From Bacillota bacterium (GTDB lineage: Bacteria; Bacillota; Clostridia; Lachnospirales; Lachnospiraceae), in contig JAGFXQ010000010.1 of the NCBI GenBank assembly GCA_017861355.1, positions 1 to 24,357 of the forward strand: a stretch of 24,357 bases of DNA, in the 5' to 3' direction. Both the position numbers and the translations under genes were made by a program. Position 1 is the first letter of the stretch. The number at the start of each line of letters is the position of its first letter. Of the stretch, positions 14,291-21,800 are shown piece after piece. The notes below the pieces were generated by a model. That model saw only the letters and a list, made by a program, of their open reading frames with translations, was not told where the DNA came from and did no database searches.

Positions 14291-17200
14291 ATGCCGTATC
14301 CAATCGAGGAGATAAAGCCTGATCTAATAAACACCATGAGTGCTATTGAACGAGCAATTTACGGAAAGCTTCAACCATTACAAATCACTATATATAAGAC
14401 CCGGGAACCGGTATCTTTTGATCAGCGATACATAGGAGAGAAGGTAAGTCTCACGATCGGCGAAAGCTGGGGTGAGATATGGGACTGTGCCTGGTTTCAC
14501 TTTGAAGGGGAGATACCGAAAGCAGTAGCCGGTAAGAAAGTAGTTTTACTGATTGATATCAGTGGTGAAGCCTGTATAGTGGACACCGAAGGATGTCCGG
14601 TCCAAGGTTTGACCAATGTAAGTTCAGAATTTGATTTAAGTCTCGGTAAGCCCGGCAAAAGAGTGGTTGAGATAACGGAGCATGCTCTCGGCGGTGAGAT
14701 AATCGATCTATGGGCAGATGCAGGCTGTAACGATCTCTTTGGCAAATACAAGGACTCCGGACGTGTTCTGGAAGCACATATTGCCATATGCAGTGAAGTG
14801 TTAAAAGAACTATATTATGACTTTGAGGTATTGATTGACTTGGTAAGTAATCTGCCGGCAGGCAGTGCAAGATTACATAGTATCATACATTCTCTGAATA
14901 AAGCTTCTTTGATTATGAATGAATATTCGGAAGAGGAAGCCAGAGATGCACGAGAAGTTCTAACCAAAGAATTGAATAAACAAGGCGGTGATGCTTCTCT
15001 GACCGTCAGCGCGATTGGTCATGCACATATTGATCTTGCGTGGCTGTGGCCTCTACGGGAGACAAGACGAAAGGCAGCAAGAACATTTTCAACCGCACTT
15101 ATGCTATTGGAGAAATATCCGAATTACATCTTCGGTGCCAGTCAGCCGCAGTTATATGCCTGGGTTCAACAGGATTATCCCGCTTTATATAAGAAGATCA
15201 AGCAAAAGATTCAGGAAGGTAGATGGGAAGTACAAGGAGCCATGTGGGTCGAAGCAGATACCAATATTACCGGTGGGGAAGCTTTGGTTCGACAGATTCT
15301 CTATGGTAAAAAGTATTTTCAGAAGGAATTCGATCAGGATATGCGTGTCTTGTGGCTTCCGGATGTATTCGGTTATTCCGGCGCATTGCCTCAGATACTT
15401 CGAAAATCCGGAGTTGAATACTTTATGACCACGAAGCTTTCATGGAATATATATAACAAATTCCCTCATCATACTTTCTTATGGTCGGGAATTGACGGTA
15501 GTGAGGTATTGGCTCATATGCCTCCGGAGGGAACCTATAATTCTGCTGCCTCACCAACCTCTGTCCATAAAGCCGAGGTTGAATATATGGATAAGGGAAT
15601 TGCCGACGAATGTCTGATGCTTTTTGGTATCGGAGATGGAGGAGGAGGTCCCGGCGAAGAGCATTTGGAAAGGCTGGAACGGGAGAAAAATCTCGAAGGA
15701 TTACTTCCGGTTAAGCAAGAACACAGTATTCAATTTTTTGACAGATTATCCTTGCAAAGGGAGAATTATAAAAAATGGCATGGTGAGCTCTATCTGGAGA
15801 AGCACCAGGGAACCTATACGACTCAGGCAAGAAGCAAGCGTTATAACAGAAAAATGGAGATTCTACTTCGAGAATTGGAATTTGTCTCTGTATTAGCTCA
15901 GCTTGAGAAAAACGAGCCATATCCTGCGGATACACTGGAAAGGTTATGGAAGGAAGTGCTATTATACCAGTTCCACGACATCCTACCCGGTTCGTCCATC
16001 CATAGGGTATATGAAGAATCACTTATCCGCTATGCGAAGATGGAGGAGGAAGCCACGGAGCTGTTAGAGAAAGTATATAACACTCTTGGCCGGTCTACTC
16101 CCTATATCACCAATACACTCTCCTGGAGGAGAAGCGAATGGGTGAAGGTAGAAGGGCGGTGGAGGAAAATAGAAGCCCAGCCGATGGGAATCACGATCTT
16201 TGATATCAATGATATCAATGATATCGAAGATATCAGTCACCATAGTGACGGGTATAAAGAGATGAAGGCATCCGATCTTAGTATAGAGAACGATATCCTA
16301 CGTGTAGATTTTCATCAGGATGGTTCCATTCGGTCCATCTATGATAAAGAAAGAATGCGACAGATACTCAGTGAAGAGCAGGCAGGGAATCGATTGACTG
16401 TCTATCATGATAGTGGTGATGCTTGGGATTTCTCCATCCAATATAATCAGAGACCGTCCATGTCCTGCGAGTTGATCGAAATGAAGGCGGCAGTGGATGG
16501 GCCAAAGGTAGAAGTCGTTCAGGTATACCGTTTTGGAGCATCTCAGATTGAGCAGAAGATCATCCTAATGGAAGGCAGCCGCAGACTGGATTTTGAGACC
16601 AAGGTAGACTGGCATGAAAGAAGGAAGATGCTGCGGTCCTCCTTCCCGTTACAATTACATACAACGGAAGCAAACTGCGATATTCAATTCGGTTCGGTAA
16701 AACGTCCGACCCATAACAATACCGGTTTTGATATGGCAAAGTATGAAATATGTGCGCATAAATGGGTGGATCTATCTGAAGCCGATTATGGAGTAGCACT
16801 TCTGAATGATTGTAAATATGGTTATAACCTGAATGAAAGTGTTCTGGATATTAACCTTTTACGAAGCCCGACCTATCCGGATGAAGATGCGGAACAAGGT
16901 CTCCATGAATTCACCTATAGCCTGTATCCGCATGAAGGTAATGCAATGACAGGAAAAGTAGTTCAGGCTGCTTATGAACTGAATATGCCTCTGAGAATAG
17001 TGAAACAGAAGGAAAATTCCTATGATCTGAGTGCTGCAGAATATAGCTTTATTCAGACAGAAAGCGATCATGTAGTAGTCGAGGCGGTTAAGAAAGCAGA
17101 GGACAATAGCCATATTATCGTACGTTTGTATGAATGCCATGGTACATCAACTGCAGAGACCATACGATTTGGTCAACCACCGAAGTACATAGCATTAACC

Positions 17201-17302
17201 GATCTTTGCGAGAGCGAGATTAAGCCTCTGAAAGTGTGTGGAAGCGAAGTACAGCTTACATTTAAGCCCTTTGAGATTCACACCTTAAAAATACAATATT
17301 GA
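14291..17302 (+). CDS. GH38 alpha-mannosidase, cytoplasmic
   Basis: GH38 enzymes are zinc-dependent, retaining alpha-mannosidases. No signal peptide is present, so this 1003-residue enzyme should trim imported mannosides inside the cell. The N-terminal ~230 residues are the beta-sandwich lead domain of the bacterial long form. GHAHIDLAWLWPLRET (243-258) gives the zinc ligands His246 and Asp248. WLPDVFGYSG gives Asp358, nucleophile and metal ligand. FGIGDGGGGP (445-454) and YQFHDILPGSSI complete the catalytic region. The C-terminal half is the beta-sandwich domain. A short DIN/DIE repeat lies in the linker between them. AAGGAG precedes the ATG. It is the first gene of the operon with the ABC importer and glycyl radical enzyme. 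The linkage cut (alpha-1,2, -1,3 or -1,6) is not visible. Confidence 0.94.
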   Translation: MPYPIEEIKPDLINTMSAIERAIYGKLQPLQITIYKTREPVSFDQRYIGEKVSLTIGESWGEIWDCAWFHFEGEIPKAVAGKKVVLLIDISGEACIVDTEGCPVQGLTNVSSEFDLSLGKPGKRVVEITEHALGGEIIDLWADAGCNDLFGKYKDSGRVLEAHIAICSEVLKELYYDFEVLIDLVSNLPAGSARLHSIIHSLNKASLIMNEYSEEEARDAREVLTKELNKQGGDASLTVSAIGHAHIDLAWLWPLRETRRKAARTFSTALMLLEKYPNYIFGASQPQLYAWVQQDYPALYKKIKQKIQEGRWEVQGAMWVEADTNITGGEALVRQILYGKKYFQKEFDQDMRVLWLPDVFGYSGALPQILRKSGVEYFMTTKLSWNIYNKFPHHTFLWSGIDGSEVLAHMPPEGTYNSAASPTSVHKAEVEYMDKGIADECLMLFGIGDGGGGPGEEHLERLEREKNLEGLLPVKQEHSIQFFDRLSLQRENYKKWHGELYLEKHQGTYTTQARSKRYNRKMEILLRELEFVSVLAQLEKNEPYPADTLERLWKEVLLYQFHDILPGSSIHRVYEESLIRYAKMEEEATELLEKVYNTLGRSTPYITNTLSWRRSEWVKVEGRWRKIEAQPMGITIFDINDINDIEDISHHSDGYKEMKASDLSIENDILRVDFHQDGSIRSIYDKERMRQILSEEQAGNRLTVYHDSGDAWDFSIQYNQRPSMSCELIEMKAAVDGPKVEVVQVYRFGASQIEQKIILMEGSRRLDFETKVDWHERRKMLRSSFPLQLHTTEANCDIQFGSVKRPTHNNTGFDMAKYEICAHKWVDLSEADYGVALLNDCKYGYNLNESVLDINLLRSPTYPDEDAEQGLHEFTYSLYPHEGNAMTGKVVQAAYELNMPLRIVKQKENSYDLSAAEYSFIQTESDHVVVEAVKKAEDNSHIIVRLYECHGTSTAETIRFGQPPKYIALTDLCESEIKPLKVCGSEVQLTFKPFEIHTLKIQY
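16202..16236 (+). repeat. 9-bp tandem repeat inside the mannosidase gene
   Basis: GATATCAAT occurs twice in a row, followed by the variants GATATCGAA and GATATCAG. In protein this reads DIN-DIN-DIE-DIS, in the linker between the catalytic and C-terminal domains. The DNA contains ATATCAATGATAT at 16203-16215 and again at 16212-16224, the exact 13-bp palindrome of the regulator promoter (12827-12839). Confidence 0.85.
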
Positions 17303-17382
17303 TAAGATTCAGCAATAAGTATATTTTATCAATTAAGTATTCCTATTGACATCAAACCGTCATGGTGTCACAGGAGTAAAGG

Positions 17383-17448
17383 ATGGTTCAGGTAAAAGGG
17401 GTGAAAGGAGGAACAAGAAATAAAGAGGAGATAACTAATTTGACCTGA
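17383..17448 (+). CDS. Possible 21-codon leader peptide before the binding-protein gene
   Basis: An ATG at 17383 follows AGGAG by six bases and opens a frame MVQVKGVKGGTRNKEEITNLT ending in TGA. The ribosome site is as good as those of neighbouring real genes. The peptide is basic and has no recognisable domain. The surrounding gap (17303-17499) otherwise holds purine-rich DNA with further GGAGG/GAGGAG runs but no clear promoter. It may be a translated leader or only a chance frame. Confidence 0.25.
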   Translation: MVQVKGVKGGTRNKEEITNLT

Positions 17449-17499
17449 ATTCATAGTGTTAGGCGGAATAGTAAATAAAAGAATAGGAGAAGAATAATT

Positions 17500-18885
17500 A
17501 TGAAAAAATTGATTGCAATGTTATTGGCATGCACGATGATTTTCACCATGACTGCATGTGGGGCGCAGAAAGAGAACGACACAACAGAAACAAATAAAGA
17601 AAATGAAACAACGACAGAAGCTACAGTAGAACCAACCAAAGCAGCAGAGACCTCAACCGAGAAGATTCATCTGGTTGCACCGAAGGTTGGCTTGAATGAG
17701 GAACAGATTCAGTTAGAAAAGGATAATGCAGCAGCTGAAAATAGAGAGTTATCACCGAGTGCTAACTTCTACATCGGTGTTACCGAGAAGATTGCGGAAC
17801 AGTATCCCAACTATGAGATGGAATATGTTGATTGGGGATGGGCAGAGACTTTAGATCAGAAACAACGTTCCTTGATCCTGTCCGGAAATGCTCCAAGTAT
17901 TGTTGCCGGTGAGACTTTTATGCCTGTTTATGCATCTTCAGGCATGCTTGAGCCATTACCGCAGGATATCGTGGATATGGTTAACCCTTCCTTCTTAATC
18001 TATGATCCCCAAGGAAGACCGGTATCTGTAGCCTATAAATCCTCAGTATTCTTATTGTTCTACAACAAGACCCTTCTTAAAAATGCAGGACTTGATCCGG
18101 AGAACCCTCCGAAGACCTGGGATGAGTGGAAAACTATGTCAGACGCTGTTACAGCAAGTGGTAATGGTGAGATATTCGGTGGTGGTGTTCCTTCCTTCCC
18201 TCATGCAGGTGGATCTCTTCGTGCCACACCTTTCTTCCGTCAGATGGGCGTAGACTTTGGTGGAGGATTAACGATTAATTTAACCGATCCCAAGCTTCAG
18301 CAGACACTTCAATTCATCAGAGATATGAATGCAAACTTCCCCGCAGGTCTTGGTAACAACAGCGACGAAGGTCCACTTTGGAGCCAGTTCCAGGATAAAG
18401 ACAAGGGAACCATTGCTTTTGCAGTTAACGGTTCCTGGCAGAAAGGCGCATTGGTTAATAACGGTTTTGATTGGGGTGTAACGGCTCTTCCTCTTCCCGA
18501 AGGCGGTGTAGTCGGTAACTGTATGGTAGGTGCTGTATATGTAGGTGTTCCTACAACAGCAGAGAATAAGGAAGACTGCTTCAACCTCATCCGTGTACTT
18601 CTCGATCAAGATCTTCAGAAATTCTGGTTAAAAGAAGGTACACCTTCTGCTTTAAATATGTACATTGACAGTAGTGCTGAATATCCGGATGATGTAACTT
18701 TACAGGCAGCAGCAGAAGCATTAAAGGGTGGTGCAGTGAAAGGTTTAACAACCTTTGATAAGAATGATGCTCAGGTTTGGGAAATCATTAATACTAAGGT
18801 ACTAGCTCGTACAACGATGACAAATGATCCGATTGATCAGATCTGTAATGAAGCACAGGCTGAAATCGAAAACCTATTAAAATAA
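17500..18885 (+). CDS. Sugar ABC transporter substrate-binding lipoprotein (family 1)
   Basis: This is the extracellular binding protein of a CUT1-type importer. The signal peptide has a lipobox-like TMTAC, with lipidated Cys20. A Thr/Glu-rich linker (21-55) follows. The family-1 fold covers the rest, with FYNKTLLKNAGLDPENPPKTWDEWKTM (about 188-214) as the typical hinge segment, followed by later segments for FAVNGSW and the C-terminal helices. The length of 461 residues is normal. AGGAG precedes the ATG. It lies 197 bp after the mannosidase and 142 bp before the permease genes, with a strong hairpin after it. Mannose-containing oligosaccharides are the likely ligands because of GH38; that is inference. 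Confidence 0.93.
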   Translation: MKKLIAMLLACTMIFTMTACGAQKENDTTETNKENETTTEATVEPTKAAETSTEKIHLVAPKVGLNEEQIQLEKDNAAAENRELSPSANFYIGVTEKIAEQYPNYEMEYVDWGWAETLDQKQRSLILSGNAPSIVAGETFMPVYASSGMLEPLPQDIVDMVNPSFLIYDPQGRPVSVAYKSSVFLLFYNKTLLKNAGLDPENPPKTWDEWKTMSDAVTASGNGEIFGGGVPSFPHAGGSLRATPFFRQMGVDFGGGLTINLTDPKLQQTLQFIRDMNANFPAGLGNNSDEGPLWSQFQDKDKGTIAFAVNGSWQKGALVNNGFDWGVTALPLPEGGVVGNCMVGAVYVGVPTTAENKEDCFNLIRVLLDQDLQKFWLKEGTPSALNMYIDSSAEYPDDVTLQAAAEALKGGAVKGLTTFDKNDAQVWEIINTKVLARTTMTNDPIDQICNEAQAEIENLLK

Positions 18886-18895
18886 TGATTGTTAG

Positions 18896-18923
18896 TATGG
18901 TGGGTGGGTATCCACCCACCATA
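18896..18923 (+). terminator. Strong hairpin between binding-protein and permease genes
   Basis: TATGGTGGGTGG (18896-18907), loop GTAT, CCACCCACCATA (18912-18923) form a perfect 12-bp G+C-rich stem. Only three T follow, so it is probably a partial terminator or a 3' block that stabilises the upstream message. That would give more binding protein than permease. Confidence 0.65.
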
Positions 18924-19027
18924 TTTATGGAATAAAGCATTGGTAATGCGAAAAACCATAACTTATGTACATAGTTATAAAATGTTATTTCGAAATAATC
19001 GTATGAAACAATTTTGGAGGTGCTGAG

Positions 19028-19936
19028 ATGGTGATGGCCGGCAGACAGGAACGTGTTTTAACCAGAAAACAACGGCAAAGCCGCAGAGCTTATGCTGTTA
19101 TTCTGCCGTTTTTCTTATACATAGCAATATGGAGTCTATTACCGTTGGTGATTGGACTATTACTGGGATTTACTGATTTTAATGCTTTGAACGGCTTGCC
19201 AAAATGGGTGGGATTGAAGAACTTTAAGACATTTTTTGGATCCAGAGACTATATCGATTTGTTAATCAGGCAAATGTGGATGGGTGGTCTTTGCCTTGTT
19301 GCAAATGTGGTGCTTTCCTTTCTACTTGCCTTGGCATTAAATGTCAAGCATCCGTTACGCGGCTTCTTCCGTACTTCGGTATATATACCGAATATTGCAG
19401 CGGCAGCAATCACCTCAGGCGTATTCATCGCCTTATTGAATCCCTTTAATGGTGGGCTCAATATGTTCTTTAAGTCTCTTGGGATGGATCCGATTATCTG
19501 GAATTACAGTCAATTCTGGATGGTATTCTGGATTATTGTATTCTTTGTTTGGCGTTCGGTCGGTCCCGCAGCAATTATATGGCTGGGTGGACTTCAATCC
19601 ATCGATGCTTCGCTCTATGAAGCAGCTAAGGTAGATGGAGCCAGTAAAGTGCAGCAGGTCAAATATATAACCATTCCCGGACTTCGTTTTATCTCGGCGT
19701 ATATCCTTCTAACCGGCTTAATTGGTGTTATGCAGATGTTTGATGTCGTCATGCTGATTTCCCATGGCAATCCCTACGGAAAGACGGATGTACTGATGTA
19801 TCGCATCTACCGGGATGGAGTAATCAGCTTCAATATGGGAATGGCCGGTGCTGCTTCGACTGTGTTAGGTCTGGTAACCGTACTCATCGCCTTCGTGGCA
19901 TTTTTCATTATATCGAAAGGAGATAACAATGAATAA
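19028..19936 (+). CDS. Sugar ABC transporter permease, MalF-like
   Basis: This is one of two inner-membrane subunits of the CUT1 importer. Six hydrophobic segments are visible, beginning at about residues 22-47. The EAA loop EAAKVDGASKVQQVKYITIPGL (198-219), where the ATPase docks, is intact. The first 20 residues are basic and cytoplasmic. The ATG at 19028 follows GGAGG by seven bases; an in-frame ATG two codons later is also possible. The stop overlaps the next permease gene by eight bases. No ATPase gene lies in the cluster, so a shared MsmX/UgpC-type ATPase encoded elsewhere should power it. Confidence 0.94.
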   Translation: MVMAGRQERVLTRKQRQSRRAYAVILPFFLYIAIWSLLPLVIGLLLGFTDFNALNGLPKWVGLKNFKTFFGSRDYIDLLIRQMWMGGLCLVANVVLSFLLALALNVKHPLRGFFRTSVYIPNIAAAAITSGVFIALLNPFNGGLNMFFKSLGMDPIIWNYSQFWMVFWIIVFFVWRSVGPAAIIWLGGLQSIDASLYEAAKVDGASKVQQVKYITIPGLRFISAYILLTGLIGVMQMFDVVMLISHGNPYGKTDVLMYRIYRDGVISFNMGMAGAASTVLGLVTVLIAFVAFFIISKGDNNE

Positions 19937-20819
19937 AGTACTTCGTAAAACATTAAAAATAGTTTGGGTCATTGGAATGTTAGTGCTTGTTGTCTTTATG
20001 CTATATCCTTTCATATACTCTTTTCTGGGAGCACTAAACAATAAGAGAGACTTCGGTAATATGGGAACCTTGCTTCCAATCCCGAAGAAAGCGGAGTTTC
20101 GCAATTTCCTCTATGCATTCAGTAAGACAGGTATCCCGCCGTTAATCAATACCTTTGCCCGTACAACCTGGTATACCTTCTGGAATGTATTGGTAGCTAT
20201 TATGCTTGGCTATGTTATGGCACGGTATGAATTCAAGGGAAAGAAGCTTTTCCTTATATTTATCATTTGCTCACAGGTAGTACCCAGTGTGCTTACGATG
20301 ATCCCTTCCTTCGTCATGATGTCCAAACTTCCCTTCTTTGGTGGAAACAACTGGATGGGTATGGGTGGACATGGTTTGATCAATAATCCGCTGGTACTAT
20401 ATCTGCCCTTCGGTTGGGGTGTACTTTTATGGGTATTCCTATTTATGCAGTCCATGAAGTCATTGCCCAAGGATTTTGAAGAAGCAGCTGAAATCGACGG
20501 TTGTAATTTCCGGTTAACACTTACCAAAGTGGTTCTGCCTATGCAGAAGCCGATTCTTGCAGTAATCGCAGCAAATACCGCACTGGGTACCTGGAACGAT
20601 TGGTTCACTCCGTTTATGTATATCAACAGAGTAAAGGATTCGACTTTACCTGCGTATATCGGTATGCTGGCAACTTCGCTGCAGGAGATGAGCGGAGACA
20701 GGGATTTTCCCAAGCTTTTCGGTTTGTCCTGTATCTCTATCATTCCTCCGTTATTGATTTTTCTCTTTTTCCAGAAGTATATCATCCAAGGTATTGCATC
20801 AGCCGGAATTAAGGGTTAA
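19929..20819 (+). CDS. Sugar ABC transporter permease, MalG-like
   Basis: This is the second membrane subunit of the importer. The N-terminal helix is at about 10-35 and the first periplasmic loop has the typical FGNMGTLLPIPKKAEFRNF pattern. The EAA loop EEAAEIDGCNFRLTLTKVVLP (184-204) is intact. The last segment ends in the usual QKYIIQGIASAGIKG. AAGGAG lies inside the end of the upstream permease gene, and the reading frames overlap, so the pair is translationally coupled. It is followed after 49 bases by the glycyl radical activase gene. Confidence 0.95.
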   Translation: MNKVLRKTLKIVWVIGMLVLVVFMLYPFIYSFLGALNNKRDFGNMGTLLPIPKKAEFRNFLYAFSKTGIPPLINTFARTTWYTFWNVLVAIMLGYVMARYEFKGKKLFLIFIICSQVVPSVLTMIPSFVMMSKLPFFGGNNWMGMGGHGLINNPLVLYLPFGWGVLLWVFLFMQSMKSLPKDFEEAAEIDGCNFRLTLTKVVLPMQKPILAVIAANTALGTWNDWFTPFMYINRVKDSTLPAYIGMLATSLQEMSGDRDFPKLFGLSCISIIPPLLIFLFFQKYIIQGIASAGIKG

Positions 20820-20868
20820 TTACCGGCAGCAGGAGACTTGATGGCAGATCAGAAAGGCATGCATTGTT

Positions 20869-21783
20869 ATGAAAGGAATGATTACAGATATACAAAGATT
20901 TTCTGTCCATGATGGACCCGGAATTCGCACCACAGTATTTCTGAAGGGGTGTTCCAACCGCTGTGCCTGGTGTCATAACCCGGAGACTTTTTCTCTGAAA
21001 CCTCAGCTGGAATTCTTTCCGGAACACTGTATTGGTTGCGGCAGATGCTTTACGGTCTGCCCCGAGGGGGTTCACCGGATGGAACACGGCGTACATGTGG
21101 TAAAGCAAGAATTATGCATCGGTTGCGGCCGTTGTGCCGATTCCTGCTACTCGCATGCTTTGGTTATCACCGGCAGACAGGTGACAGTCGAAGATGTCCT
21201 GGAGCAGATCAGAATGGATGAACCTTATTATAAGCGTTCCGGTGGTGGTATTACACTTTCCGGAGGTGAACCGGTGCTTCAATGGGAATTTGCCAAGGAA
21301 CTACTGAAGCAGTGCAAAGAAGCTGGGATACATACCGCACTACAGACAGCGGGGAATTATGATTTTAAATATCTGAAAGAGCTTTTACCCTATTTGGACC
21401 TGGTCATGTATGACATTAAGGCATTCTCAGAGGATATCTATGCGAAAGTAATCCACGGAGACCGAGTCCGGATTCTTGCGAATCTGAAGAGTCTGGACGG
21501 TATAGGAATTCCCATTATCGTTCGAACTCCGGTGATCGGATCAGTCAACGATTCCGGGCAGGAGATAGAGGATATCACAGCATATCTGGCTGATTTGAAG
21601 AATCTGGTTCATTATATGCTTATTCCATACCATGGTTTGGGAAAAGTGAAATATGATGCTTTGGGTATGGAATATCAGAACAGCTTTTATACTCCTGGTG
21701 AAGAGCAGATACAGCAATTGGAGAAAATAGCAGCAAGACAGGTACAAGTATACAACATCGAACGAGGCTATATTAATGGCTGA
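20869..21783 (+). CDS. Glycyl radical enzyme activating enzyme (radical SAM)
   Basis: This enzyme uses S-adenosylmethionine and a 4Fe-4S cluster to abstract hydrogen from the glycine of its partner. The N-terminus DIQRFSVHDGPGIRTTVFLKGC is typical. The radical-SAM motif is C28-SNR-C32-AW-C35. Two ferredoxin-type clusters follow: Cys54/57/60/64 and Cys83/86/89/93. The GGGITLSGGEPVLQ SAM-binding segment is near 135-148. The insert with two extra clusters is usual for activases of non-pyruvate glycyl radical enzymes and absent in the short PFL activase. The ATG at 20869 has only a modest AAAGG upstream, but matches the family start. The partner gene begins 17 bases downstream. Confidence 0.95.
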   Translation: MKGMITDIQRFSVHDGPGIRTTVFLKGCSNRCAWCHNPETFSLKPQLEFFPEHCIGCGRCFTVCPEGVHRMEHGVHVVKQELCIGCGRCADSCYSHALVITGRQVTVEDVLEQIRMDEPYYKRSGGGITLSGGEPVLQWEFAKELLKQCKEAGIHTALQTAGNYDFKYLKELLPYLDLVMYDIKAFSEDIYAKVIHGDRVRILANLKSLDGIGIPIIVRTPVIGSVNDSGQEIEDITAYLADLKNLVHYMLIPYHGLGKVKYDALGMEYQNSFYTPGEEQIQQLEKIAARQVQVYNIERGYING

Positions 21784-21800
21784 CACAGGAGGTTAAGACA

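Noticed and set aside
17298..17333. Inverted repeat ATTGATAA/TTATCAAT as a terminator after the mannosidase
   Set aside because: The stem is A+T-only, the loop is 20 bases and no T-run follows. It is too weak to call, and the importer genes are probably on the same transcript.
17346..17374. TTGACA at 17346 as a promoter for the ABC genes
   Set aside because: The -35 match is perfect, but no acceptable -10 box lies 16-18 bases downstream.
20210..20785. 191-codon open frame on the minus strand
   Set aside because: It lies wholly antisense to the second permease gene, which has intact family motifs. It has no ribosome site or family resemblance.
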